From contig CM037598.1 in assembly GCA_021018995.1 (NCBI GenBank), positions 72,000,671-72,064,670 on the forward strand: a stretch of DNA of 64,000 nucleotides, read 5' to 3'. This stretch comes from Chloranthus sessilifolius (lineage: Eukaryota; Streptophyta; Magnoliopsida; Chloranthales; Chloranthaceae). The translations under genes and the position numbers were made by a program. Below the pieces are notes generated by a model. That model saw only the letters and a program-made list of their open reading frames with translations. It was not told where the DNA came from and made no database searches. Below are positions 22,936-34,199 of this stretch, piece by piece. The first letter of the stretch is position 1. Each line of letters begins with the position of its first letter.

Positions 22936-23499
22936 AAATAGAGTAACGCTAGAAAATGTGCATAAATGAAAATGTCTTACAGACTTGAATTTTCACTTTA
23001 GTGAAAATAATTCAAAATTTATCAAGATTTTTAGTGAAACTAAGTCTTGAACTAACGATCTTATATGACAAATCGGAATTATTTCACACACATATTTCAT
23101 ATATTTTGGTGTTCAATAAAAGGTTAGCACATTTAGGCCCTATGCTAGTACCCTGGTTTTCGTAAGTGTTTATGAGATAAAGCCAAGTCTCATTGAAAGC
23201 GGCTCCACCTTCACACTTATATAGGCAGGCCTATAAGAGATGTCCTCAGAATCGTAACATCTCAACACATAGTGTTATAGAGCAATGCTCTACCTTCCTT
23301 ATCCATTACTGTGAAACACTACCCTTCCTGGGATGTATATGAGATATATTTCTCATCAATGTAGTGTCTTTCAGCTGCCACGGATTTACGACTTGTTTTT
23401 CCCTTTGAACCTAAACATTGATTAAACAAATATTAGGTAGGGTTCCCATCATAAGTGACTGTTTAGGTTTAATGGCTTTAAACCCATCTCGATTGAAGT

Positions 23500-26400
23500 T
23501 TTATTAAGGCTTTTAGTAAGCGGATCCGCCAAGGTTTTGCGGACGACCCCAATTCGAGATTACTCCATCTCTAAGTAATTATTTTACATAGCTATGTCTT
23601 AGACCAATGTGTCTATTTTTCTTATTATACGTTTGACTATAAGTCTTTGATAGTGTTGCTTCACTATCACAGTGTATAGAGATAGGTGGCAATGGTTTAA
23701 TCATAATTGGAATTTCTAGTAGTAAATTTCGTAACCATTCTCGCTTCTTTCCACTTGCCGCTAAGGCAATAAATTCGATTCCATAGTAGAATGTGTGATG
23801 CAAGTCCGCTTCTTTGATCCCCATGAGATCAAGACCTCCAAAAGTGAATATCCATCCACTTGTAAACTTTGATTCTTGAACCGGATATCCAACTTGCATC
23901 GCTATATCCTTCTAAAACGTGAGGATAACGAGAAAATTTTAAACCATAATTAATAGTACCCTTTAAATATCTAAAACATGCTAAATAGCATTCCAATGAA
24001 TAGAACTAGGGTTACTTGTAAATCTACTTAAATGCGATGTCCGGTGTACAATGCATTGCATACATAAGGCTACCAATAACCCTTGCATATTCTAAGCTGT
24101 AATACATCGTCCATCATTTTAGTCAATTTAAGATTAATATCTAAAGGTGTATTGGCAGATTTCAAATCAAAATAATTAAATCTTTTCAAAATCTTCTCAA
24201 CATAATGAGATTGAGTTAAAGTTAATATATTTTCATTTCTTATAATTTTGGTTCCCAAAATTACATCCGCACGACCATGTCTTTCATGTTAAAAGATGAA
24301 CTTAAGAAGTTTTTAGTTTGTAAAATAACTTCTAAATTAGTTCCAAAAATAAGTAAATCATCTACATAAAGACATATAATAACACCATTATTATGAGAAA
24401 ATTTATAATACATACATTTGTCGGCTTCATTAGTTTTGAATCCAAAATTGGTAATAGTATTATCAAACTTTTCATGCCACTGTTTTGGTGCTTGTTTGAG
24501 CCCATATAGAGATTTAATAAGTTGACAGACTTTCTTTTCTTGTCCAGGTAAAACAAATCCTTCTGGTTGTTCCATATAGACCTCTTCTTTTAAATCACCA
24601 TTTAAAAAAGCAGTTTTAACATCCATTTGATGGATATCTAACTTATCTATAGACGCTAACGCAATTAGAAGTCCTATAGTGAAACTTCTAGCAGGTGCGT
24701 AGGTGTCAAAATAATCAACACCTTCCTTTTGTCTATATCCTTTGGCAACCAATCGTGCCTTAAATTTTTCTATAGTTCCATCTGTTCTAAGTTTTCTTTT
24801 AAATATCCATCTACATCCTATGGGTTTAGATCCTTCTGGTAAGTCTACTAATTTCCATGTTTTGTTTCCCATTATTGAATCAATTTTATCATTGATAGCT
24901 TCTTTCCAAAAAGCATTATCTCTAGATTTCATTGCGTCGTTAAAAGTGATAGGATCATCGTCTACATTTAGACACAAATGTTTCTTAGTACTTTTGGTCC
25001 TATTTCCTTCAATCAAATAGATATAATAGTCTTTTGAAAGACTAGTTTCAAATCGTTGACGCCATTTCGTCGAGGTTCAATGATGACCTCTTCATCACTT
25101 GAAGATTCAATAACTTCTTTAGATTTAGAAGATTTTCCATCTTCATAAGATTTACTTTTAATATTTAATTTATTAGTTAGAGTAGTGAACTTAGATTCAT
25201 AGAATATAGCATCTCTAGATTCTATTATAGTATTTTTATCGATGTTATCATTAGATTCCATAACTAGAAATCTATAAGCTTTACTATTTTGTGCATAGCC
25301 AATAAATGCACACTCAATAGATCTAATCCCTATCTTAGGTCTTTTAGGATCTACTAATCTAACAAGTGCCCTACACCCCCATACTTTAAAATAGGCTAAA
25401 CTAGGTTTTCGATTCTTCCAAAGTTCATAAGGTGTAATTAAACTTTTCTTATGTGGAATTCTATTTAAAATATGAGTAGCAGTTAATAAAGCTTCACCCC
25501 ATAAATTTTTATCGGAATTAGCATTAACTAATAATGCATTAGTCATTTATACTAATGTTCTATTTTTTCTCTCGGCAACTCCGTTTTGTTGTGGCGTATA
25601 AGGAGCCGTCACCTCATGACGAATTCCATGAATTTCACAGAAATCGGAGAATTCATTTGACATGTATTCTCCACCCCGATCAGATCTAATGACTTTTATT
25701 CTTTTATTTAATTGATTTTCTACTAAAGCTTTATAAACCTTAAATTTTTCAAAAGCCTCATTTTTAGTATTTAATAAATATATATGAGTATATTTTGAAA
25801 AATCATCTATAAAAGTAATAAAAGATCGTTTTCCTCCTCTAGTAGGAACATTATTTAAATCACAAATATCACTGTGTATTAAATCTAATAAACATGAATT
25901 TCTAATAACACTAGGAAAAGGTTTTCTAGTAATTTTAGTCTTAGCACATATACTACAAGCACTAGCAAAAGATTCATGTTTTGGAATTAAATCTAAGTTA
26001 CCCATACATTTCATAGACCTATAATTTATATGTCCTAATCTATCATGCCATAAATTAGAAACAGAGACCAAGTAAGAAGAAGATGAGATTTTATTGAAGG
26101 GATCAGTTACATTGAGTTTGAACATGCCTCCCATAGCATATCCTTTTCCAACAAATTCACCATTTTTAGATAAGATAAACTTATCTGATTCAAATACAAG
26201 TTTAAAACCATGTTTAATCAATAAACCACCCGAAACAAGATTCTTACGGATATCGGGTACATGGAGCACATCAGTGAGTGTAACGACTTTTCCGGATGTG
26301 AAATTTAATTTCACTTTTCCATGTCCTATGATCTTTGCCGTAGATGAGTTTCCCATGAAGAGATCTTGATCATCATCAGCTTTGTCATAAGTCACAAACA

Positions 26401-27375
26401 TGTCACGATTATTACACACATGTTTTGTGGCACCAGTGTCGATCCACCATTCATTGATGTCACCAACCGCATTGACTTCAAAGAACGGCCACGCCGTTGT
26501 TTTTCACTTCCACTGCATTCGCTTGATTCTTCAACTTCTTGAAGAGGCGACAATCCCGTTTGAAATGTCCGGGTTTCCCACAGTGATAGCAACCACCATT
26601 CTTCGGTACCATGGTCTTATTCTCCTTGGCGAATTTCTTATTCTCCTTAGAATGAGAATATCCTCTCTTCCTCTTCTTGGACGGTCCACTAACAACCTTA
26701 GACTCAACCAAGTGTGCTTTTGATGTCATATCAATGTGATCTTCTGTTTTGTCCCTAACTCGGGATTCTTCCTCAATACGTAAATGAAGGAGAAGATCTT
26801 CCATAGAAATCTTCTCATTATTACGCTTAAGGATTTTTCGGTAATCTTTCCATGATAGAGGCAACTTGGCGATTACCGCACCAACCAGAAAATCCTCATC
26901 GAAATGAGAACCATTAGCAACCATATAATTAATAATAACTTGAAAATCATGAACTTGGCTAAGAATAGGTTTATCATCAACCATCGTAAAATTAAAAAAT
27001 TGACTGATAATATAAGAATTATACCCTGCATCTTCAGTTTTGTATTTCTTCTCGAGTGCATCCCAGAGTTCCTTCGAAGTATCGTAAGAGCGGTAGACGT
27101 CGAACAAAGAATCCGACAGTGCATTCAAAATGTAGCCTTTGCAAGTGTAGTCGTCATCGTCCCATTTTCTACTTTCAGAGGGTGGATGATTCGGTAATAG
27201 TCGGACATGGAATTGTAATAACGTATACAACTTTTAGTGTGGTTAGAAAATGCAATTTGCTACACCGTTTGAAATTCGAACCATCAAAATTGTCTAACTT
27301 GTGGATGTTGTTAGGCAGCGCTGGATGAATCTTATCATTCACTAGAGCAGAAGTGGAGGACAGAATATGAGCCAT
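23500..27375 (-). pseudogene. copia element C gag-pol polyprotein, multiple frameshifts
   Basis: The ATG at 27375 opens 16 bases inside the 5' LTR and gives a gag start (NFDGSNFKR), with an early frameshift. Gag continues at 27230-26478 and ends with an intact zinc knuckle CYHCGKPGHFKRDC. Protease has WIDTGATKHVC (DTGA at 26429-26440) after another shift. Integrase (26419-25013) has WHDRLGHINYR, CSICAKTK, RSDRGGEY and NGVAERKNRT, with a stop near 25547. RT (25016-24261) has KARLVAKGYRQKEGVDYFD, IHQMDVKTAFLNGDL, LYGLKQAPKQWHEKFD and the catalytic CLYVDDLLIFG. The thumb and RNase H (24258-23500) are fragmented, with HCDSEATLS and NRHIGLRHSYVK marking the Tork-type RNase H end. Overall good conservation suggests moderate age. 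Confidence 0.92.
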
Positions 27376-27391
27376 AAATCTCGGTTTAAAC

Positions 27392-28084
27392 TGTTAGAAA
27401 AATAGGTTCAGGTTGCAGAAGAAGATAAAGATTGAAATTAAAATATACGCTAATCCGATTCGAGGCACGTTAAATTTCGTTGACTTTAAACCAAGATTTG
27501 CCCTACCACTATGATCTAGTGGTCACCAATAGGTTACCAAATCGGTTCCGTGGATACAACGAACCGGCAACAGATCCGTAGGATCAAATTTGGTGAATCG
27601 ATCACGCAACTGTAACACCAAAAACTAAAGCGGAACTCGAGAAGGAGAAAGCTTAAAGAAATTTGCAAAAAATATGCGTGTTTTAAAATGAGGGGTCTTG
27701 GGGCCCTTTTATAGATAAAATGGTGTAGAACATCATATCCAGAATCGAACGGACATATCCGTAGCATATAACTGAACGGTCGGATAAGACATATCCGTTT
27801 AAAATTTAAATGGGCGGTTAGACACTTATTTAAAAGTTTGCGGGTGCTCGTGCTCTGCCCCTGCGTCTGCGTCCGCCCCGACCGGCTCGGCCTCAGCTGC
27901 AAGGTGTGTGACTGATGGGTTGCATGGCGGTGGAAGCTACAAAATTCGGTGCCCCCTGGGTGAAGGCTACAAGCCTTGAGCCAAGACAAAGAAATATAAG
28001 CCAAACCCAAAAAAGAGTTTACACGATGTGGGACAAATCCTAATTTCAAAAGCTTATTTTTTAAAACCTTTAAAATATCCAACA
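27392..28084 (-). repeat. 5' LTR of copia element C
   Basis: 693 bases, TGTTAGAAAAATAGG to ATATCCAACA on the plus strand. No TGGTATCAGAGC-type primer site follows it; the gag ATG comes 16 bases inside. Confidence 0.9.
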
Positions 28085-28089
28085 TGAAC

Positions 28090-28923
28090 TGGCTTAAAAT
28101 GTGGACAACAAAAATAATCTCTGGTCTAGTGATGGTCAAATAGATCAAACGATCGATTAACTGACGATAAGCAACTGGATTAGAGAGAAGCGAACCATCA
28201 GTAGGAGTAAGCTTTAAATTTTGCTCCATGGGAAAATCAACAGGTCGTGAACCCAATAAGCCCATATCTTGTAGTATTTCGAGTGTATACTTGCATTGGG
28301 AGAGGAAGAGGCCTTGTTTTGAATGAGAAACTTCAATCCCTAAGAAATATTTAAGGGGCCTCAAATCCTTTATATTGAATCTATGGTGAAGAAAGGATTT
28401 AAGGGAAGAGATGGCAAAATCGTTGTTGCCGGTAATTATGATGTCATCAACATAACCGAGGACAAAGGTACTCGATGAACCTTGAATGCGAGTAAACAAA
28501 GAGTAATAGGCTCTTGATTGTCGGTACCCGGCGGAATGAAGTGCATTAGAGAATTTGGCAACCCAATTGCGAGAAGCCTGCTTTAAGCCATAGAGAGATT
28601 TGTTTAGTTTGCAAACACAAGTCTCCCTCTTCCGTGAAAACCCAGGAGGGATACGCATGTATACCTCTTCATGGAGATCACCGTGTAGAAATGCATGTTG
28701 AACATCAAGTTGGTGCAAGGACCAACCACGAATAAACGCGATAGCAAAAAGGCACCATACAGTAATAAGCTTGGCGGCAGGTGCAAATGTTGCATGGTAA
28801 TCAAGGCTCACTTTTTGTGAGAAACCTTTTGCAACGAGACGAGCTTTGTAACGCTCAATGCTGCCATCAGCCCGGTATTTTATCTTGTATACCCACTTGC
28901 ATCCAATAGGGTTTTTTCCGAAT
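28090..28923 (-). pseudogene. copia B reverse transcriptase
   Basis: The frame reads LPFGKNPIGCKWVYKIKYRA at the D insertion border, then SIERYKARLVAKGFSQ, LHQLDVQHAFLHGDL, SLYGLKQASRNWVAKF and VLGYVDDIIITG, the catalytic YVDD box. LKYFLGIEVSHSKQGLFLSQ and ITRPEIIFVVHILSQFM follow at the element C border. The block is open throughout, but its frame continues artificially into flanking LTRs on both sides. Neighbouring domains lie across the two inserts. Confidence 0.9.
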
Positions 28924-28928
28924 GGTAA

Positions 28929-31508
28929 TGTGACAGCCCAGATTTCCGCACCCGAAACCTGTGCCATCAGGATCAATACTACTAACGATCTCTAGAACAA
29001 ACACGCGAATGTCTGCTCATGTAACGAAACTCAGAGCAGACACTATCTAAAGAGGCAGATAGAGTCATCTATAAGGCACTAAAATAAAAGAAAATCAATA
29101 TATAACAATGAACTAAGCATACATCCTCAAAAAGGAACAAAGAAAAATCACTGGTGATGGACATCCATCACCCAAAATAATGATTCCAAATAGTGGTTCC
29201 TATAAAATATATACAAATGTAAAATAAAAATAACTACAAAAGTTAATACAAAACAGAGTGGCCACCAGACCAGATAATCCAAAAGTATCATATACAGAAC
29301 TCCCAAAATAAAACAAGACTAAGTACCCAGACTAGGGGTAGAACTCGTCAGCATGACTATCAGCGTCCTCCTTCTCCTCAGCTTCAACCTCAGGCTGATA
29401 GTCAGGATCACTCTCAGTGCCGGGAGCCCGAGCCTCAGAACCTATGACATAGAGTCAGGGGTGAGCTAACCATCTAAGCTCAATAGAAGAAACTCAATTA
29501 AATTATATATAAACTGTAAAATATGGTTGTCAGGACATATATAAGAATAAATAAACAGAGCAGAGCAGATATTTCAAAGACTAGACATGTGTAGATGCTG
29601 ATGTTTTGAAATGATAGATGACAGTATTGGATAACATGAATCAGATTTGTGCTCAAGGTTTCAGATGAAGTGTATGCTTTATATTAAATGACTTAAATCA
29701 TATACTTAAATAACTCCTGTGAATATAGTACGTGGTAGTAAGATGTTTGCCGATGAGTAATCTCGACCATCGTCGTTCAATGAACAATTGCAGGAATGCA
29801 ACAAGCCTCTGCGTAATGAGAGTAACTTGTGTCAGGCAGATCACATAACAGATACATGGATATACCGTTGTGCCGATCATAGATATACCGCCGTGTTGGT
29901 GGGATTTGTCACATAAATTTTAAATCACATACATACATACATATAATATCAGGAATCAAATGTCAAATAGCAGGAGTCAAGTGTCAGAATTTAGAATGAC
30001 AGAATATTTCATTTATATGCAATGAATGCTTTAAGACAGGGATCAGAACATGTGTCAAAATACAAATATTATGAGTTCATGAGATCAGAATAAAATGCAA
30101 GTTAAGTTAAATTTTTCCTACCTCAAATCACGCTTTTCTAAGCAAATCCAAAGCGTCTTTAAGTGTCCCGATTTTAACCTAGACCATACGTACATTGTAC
30201 TATGTGTCAGAGATGTCAGAAAGTTAACTGGTACAATGTCCAGCAGTGTTTTTCCTAGAAAACTAAAAGAGACAAAATAGGGAAATTTGATCGATCAGTT
30301 TCCTTATTTGATCGATCGGATCCCATAAACCAACACAGACAGAACAAGGGAATTCGATCGACCAGTTTCCTTATTTGATCGATCAATTCCAAATTTGATC
30401 GATTGAACCCTTCAGAGCACAATTTCCTAAATTTTCAGACTTCCTATTTATATACTATTATATATAATTCAACCGATCATTTTCCCAAAATGATCGATCA
30501 GATTCTCAACTTGATCGATCAATTTCCAATTAGATCGATCAGTTCTTCACTTGATCGATCATTTTCATATTTGATCGATCAATCCTAGATTCGATCGATC
30601 ATCGGATTTATCGAGCTTCAACCTCCAGAAAAAACACCCTTATGTTATATAAGGTATTATATAATTCGATCGATCAATTCTTAAATTTGATCGATCGGAT
30701 TACAATTTGATTGATCAAATTTGAAATTTGATCAATCGGATATGACAGTTCTTGTCATAAATGCAGTTCGTTATTTCGAACCTATATTTAACCTTACGTC
30801 CGATGATTCTCCTCGAATCACACGTATACAACACACACACATTAAACCATCTAAAACTACTTAAAGTACACAGTAACTCACCTTGTTAAGGTCGTTTCCA
30901 TGGTTCACGGCAACTTCGGTTCAAAGGTGGTTTTGTATCCGAAATCAAGGATTCGTCGTCATTTGTGATCTGTAAGGACAGGTGCATAGCTCCACACCAA
31001 CACACTGAGATGGGTACCTCTCCTCAGAACAAACACAACGTACCGATATCGATTCAGCACTCTTAGATCAGATTTCTAGAATCTAGTTGGCATTTTAACC
31101 CTTGGTCTTTACAACTTGAATCACATACCCCATGATACACAATCCACACACCTCGTGATTTTGCAGGCAAGAAACTAGATTAAATAAGAAGAAAGAGATG
31201 AAGAGAGGGGGAGTTCCAACTCTTCCTTCTCTTATAAGCTAAGCAAGGAAATATCTCTGATATTTCCATTTCTAACAATCTAGTTCCGGTGTTGAGCACA
31301 TACACTCCACTCAGTTGTATAGCCTTCTACCTAATATCTAATCGGGTCTCAGATTCGTGTCACATGTGGCAGATGACTTCACACGTGCACAGATCACACG
31401 TATTGATGTTAGTATTATTATTATAAAATTTTCATTTGCCTTGATTTCCATGTCAGACATGCATACCAACACAATCACGTTCATTTTCATAAATTCAGGG
31501 TCATTACA
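28929..31508 (-). repeat. 3' LTR of gypsy element D
   Basis: 2580 bases, TGTGACAGCCC to GGTCATTACA on the plus strand. Includes the TTTGATCGATCGGATT-type array at 30286-30745. On the minus strand it is preceded by the purine-rich tract AAGGAGGAGAGAA (31509-31521). Confidence 0.92.
30286..30745. repeat. GATCGATC array in the D 3' LTR
   Basis: About 17 copies of TTTGATCGATC plus short variants (GATCGATT, GATCAATC), at roughly 20-base spacing in two blocks, with AATTCC or GGATTC spacers. Confidence 0.9.
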
Positions 31509-32172
31509 TTCTCTCCTCCTTAGGAATTTTCATTCTCGAAAATGCCAAACATACTCAGTCAGGTCTACAGTGAGCCCTAATCCTAATAATTACTCATATC
31601 ACAGTGCAATAGACCTCACTAAGCACTCTTTTTAAGGGTCAGGATCCGTAGTAATCTGGATGTACTGCGTGTGGCAGCCCTTACTGCCATAGAGGATTGT
31701 ATCCGTACATGGATGCATACCTTCCCAAGTGTCATATGCTCGAAAAAACACTCCATCGTGACTCACACCAAGCACACACATATCAATCATACGGGTAATT
31801 AACAGAGTTTAACTCAGAGGTCATAGACAGAAGCAGAATACAGGGTGTATATACAACAGATATAGAAAGCAGGCAAAACAGAGAACTAATATGACAGGGG
31901 TATAGTCAGAGAATATCATACAAAGCATGCAGGAAAACGTACATGAACCAAAACTAATTTAAATATAGAATCATAAGTATATGTATATAAATATAACATA
32001 TAGAGAAAAGGATCCAGTGTAATTACCTGCTGGTAGAGCAGATGGTCTAGCATCGTCGGGTGCAGATCCACTAGGTGCGGTGGCTGGGTGTGATAGTCGC
32101 GCGGATAAGCGACGTGCAAGCGAGCGCGACCAATCATGGGGGTAGCAGTAGTGGGGTATCCCTGCTGCATCA
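31509..32172 (-). other. D non-coding region next to the 3' LTR, with F-type LTR homology
   Basis: Polypurine tract side. The minus strand at 31770-31590 resembles 52110-52265 in the LTR of gypsy element F (shared GCATCCATG, CCTCTATGG, AGTACATCCAG, TTACTACGGA, GCACTGTG in the same order). No ORF of note. Confidence 0.65.
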
Positions 32173-33543
32173 ACTGTAAAAGCTTACCCTCATAAAATCA
32201 AACTATCGATGCACTTGACGGTTGTGCTCCTCCATCCCATCCAAACACTCGTGAATCAGCCTATTGCTTTCAGTGAGCGCTGCTATCGCATCGGCAACAT
32301 CAGTGATGGGTGCCTCGTGACGTCTAGATGTCCGAGGAGGAGTAGGACGCGGGGGTCGAATGGGAGCTGGTCTAGTAGGCACGACACCCTGAGGTGAAAG
32401 ATCAGACAGCGCCTCTGCCACATTTGGAGCTTGTCCTGTAGGCTTGGGCGCTGCTTGGTCTCGTACCACACCCCCTCTTCAGGTAATCTACTCACCAGCG
32501 GTTATAGCTCTTTGTCCAATCCTTAAGCTTAAAGATTTTAACATTGTTATTTCGTCTCGGTTCCCTAGGAGCCATACTATACTCGGCGCGTAGCACGCTA
32601 TATTGCTCAACCATATGCATAATCAAACGAGCATATGGTATCTCCTTCTTCGGAACCGCCTTCTTCTCAACCATGCTTTCCTTGGAATTTATCAAGCCAT
32701 CTAGGACCACGTCGGCAACGGAAAACCAATGGTTCTCAGATGCTGAAAACAAAGCTTGCTGCACAATTCCACTACGCTCTGACTTGTGCAAAAATGGGTA
32801 TATAGTACACTTGATAAGGTATCAAGCATCCATAGTCTATCAGGGAGTTGAGCTCAGGTAATTGATTGACCTGACCCCTATTGACCATGTGTCATTTTGG
32901 CAATGACGTCTTGGAATGGTATGCCCCTGATATATGGTGGCAACAAGCCACATGCTTCCACATACCCAGAGGGGCATCGTAAGGCTATGGCGACATGAAA
33001 TTGATTAAATTTATACTCGAGCCCGTCAATTATGGTAGTTAGCTAGTGATTGTCATCGCCCCGTCGAAGGTATTGATAGAATAGTCGAACTATTCTAGGG
33101 CAATAGTGAGTGTGGAAGGGTTATGCATAGGCTACAACCCTAACTTCGTTATGTAGTTGACCGCCCAACTCATTTCAAGTCGGTCCTCAAATAGTGAAGG
33201 GTCAAAAGAGTATTCGGGTAGAAAGGTTTTCAAAGCCCACCACTCCTTTGGAAGTTCTCAGGTAATTTGTGGCGGCTGTTGGGGTTGGAGGGTGGCACGA
33301 TTGGCTCGGGTGGTGCCACAGGTTGCACAATAGGTTGTGCGATCGGTTCGACGGGCGCACGGATGCACGAACCCGTGAAGTAGGGACCTTATGCGATGCA
33401 TTCTTGGTTCGTGGTCCCATAGTGTTAAATGTAAAATTTTTCACAAAACCCCAAAAGAAATAGAGAAATTTTGGAAAGATCAAAGACGCAATCAACGGAG
33501 CAAAAGGCGAAGCTCCGACAACCGCAAATAGCCGCAAATGCAC
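32173..33543 (-). pseudogene. extra ORF of gypsy element D, downstream of integrase
   Basis: Read on the minus strand. A start-like MGPRTKNASHKVPTSRVRAS lies near 33422. Fragments follow in shifting frames: GVVGFENLSTRILF, then ENHWFSVADVVLDGLINSKE (32791-32492) with IPYARLIMHMVEQY, then a Pro-rich stretch and ITDVADAIAALTESNRLIHE with a coiled-coil-like end (32469-32203). The central part resembles the plant 'putative plant transposon protein' type of domain found as an additional ORF in some retrotransposons; that assignment is tentative. It is in sense with gag-pol and preceded by a GATCGATC array. Stops make it non-functional here. It is not an envelope gene by any visible feature. Confidence 0.5.
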
Positions 33544-33635
33544 TTCAAACCCAAAGGAAGAAAGGGAACCTCGAACGATTGGGTTTCCTAATCGTGCGAA
33601 TGAGAAAATAAAAACCCATTCGTCAACTTAAATCA

Positions 33636-33895
33636 TAAATTCGATCGATCATTTTTTTAATTTGATCGATCAGATTTTAAAAGAAATTAACCTAACCCGA
33701 CAAATTTGATCGATCAATTACTAAATTTGATTGATCGGATTTCAATATGATCAATCAAATCTTAAATTTGATCGATCGGATAGTTCAAAAATAGAGCACA
33801 ACCCGATAATTTTGATCGATCATTTTCCAACTTGATCGATCAGATTACAGTTTGATCGATCAACTCCTAAGTTTGATTGATCGGATGTGACAGCA
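33636..33895. repeat. internal GATCGATC array of element D
   Basis: About ten copies of the same TTTGATCGATCGGATT-type unit as in the LTRs, ending with GATCGGATGTGACAG where the LTR array ends GATCGGATATGACAG. It lies directly upstream (minus strand) of the extra ORF. Confidence 0.9.
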
Positions 33896-34199
33896 AAGTT
33901 GTTTCTTAATTTACAGGTTTTAAACCCCTGTTATCTTAGTTTGAGGACCATAGGTTATCTCCCAATGTTATACCAGTATTATATGCAAGGTATACAAATC
34001 TAAAATGCGCCTCATTTTATTTAACAAAGATACAACACAATAATAAATTAAATCCAAACTTCAAAAATTACCTCGCATATCAGTTAAACAAATGCGGGTA
34101 TTGCTCACGAATTTCACCTCGCACTCCCAGGTAGCCTCTGCAGTTGAATGATTTTACCACTTAACTAATACTAGTGGTACAACTCTGCAAGCTTGCTAG

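Larger units (their letters stand above)
22142..28084 (-). mobile_element. copia element C (Tork-like), nested in B
   Basis: 5943 bases between identical TGAAC duplications (22137-22141 and 28085-28089). LTRs at 22142-22848 and 27392-28084 begin TGTTGG (minus strand) and end CTAACA. Removing C joins SQFM to HQPHKSH of element B's RT. It carries gag, protease, integrase, RT and RNase H, all with frameshifts. Confidence 0.95.

Noticed and set aside
27534-28976. A single 480-codon minus-strand open frame
   Set aside because: It runs from the D LTR through element B's RT into the C LTR. Only 28923-28090 is genuine RT; the rest is read-through of inserted LTR sequence.
30286-30745. Possible CRISPR-like array
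   Set aside because: The units are short palindromes with irregular short spacers inside plant LTRs. There is no conserved long repeat, no unique spacers of constant length and no cas genes.
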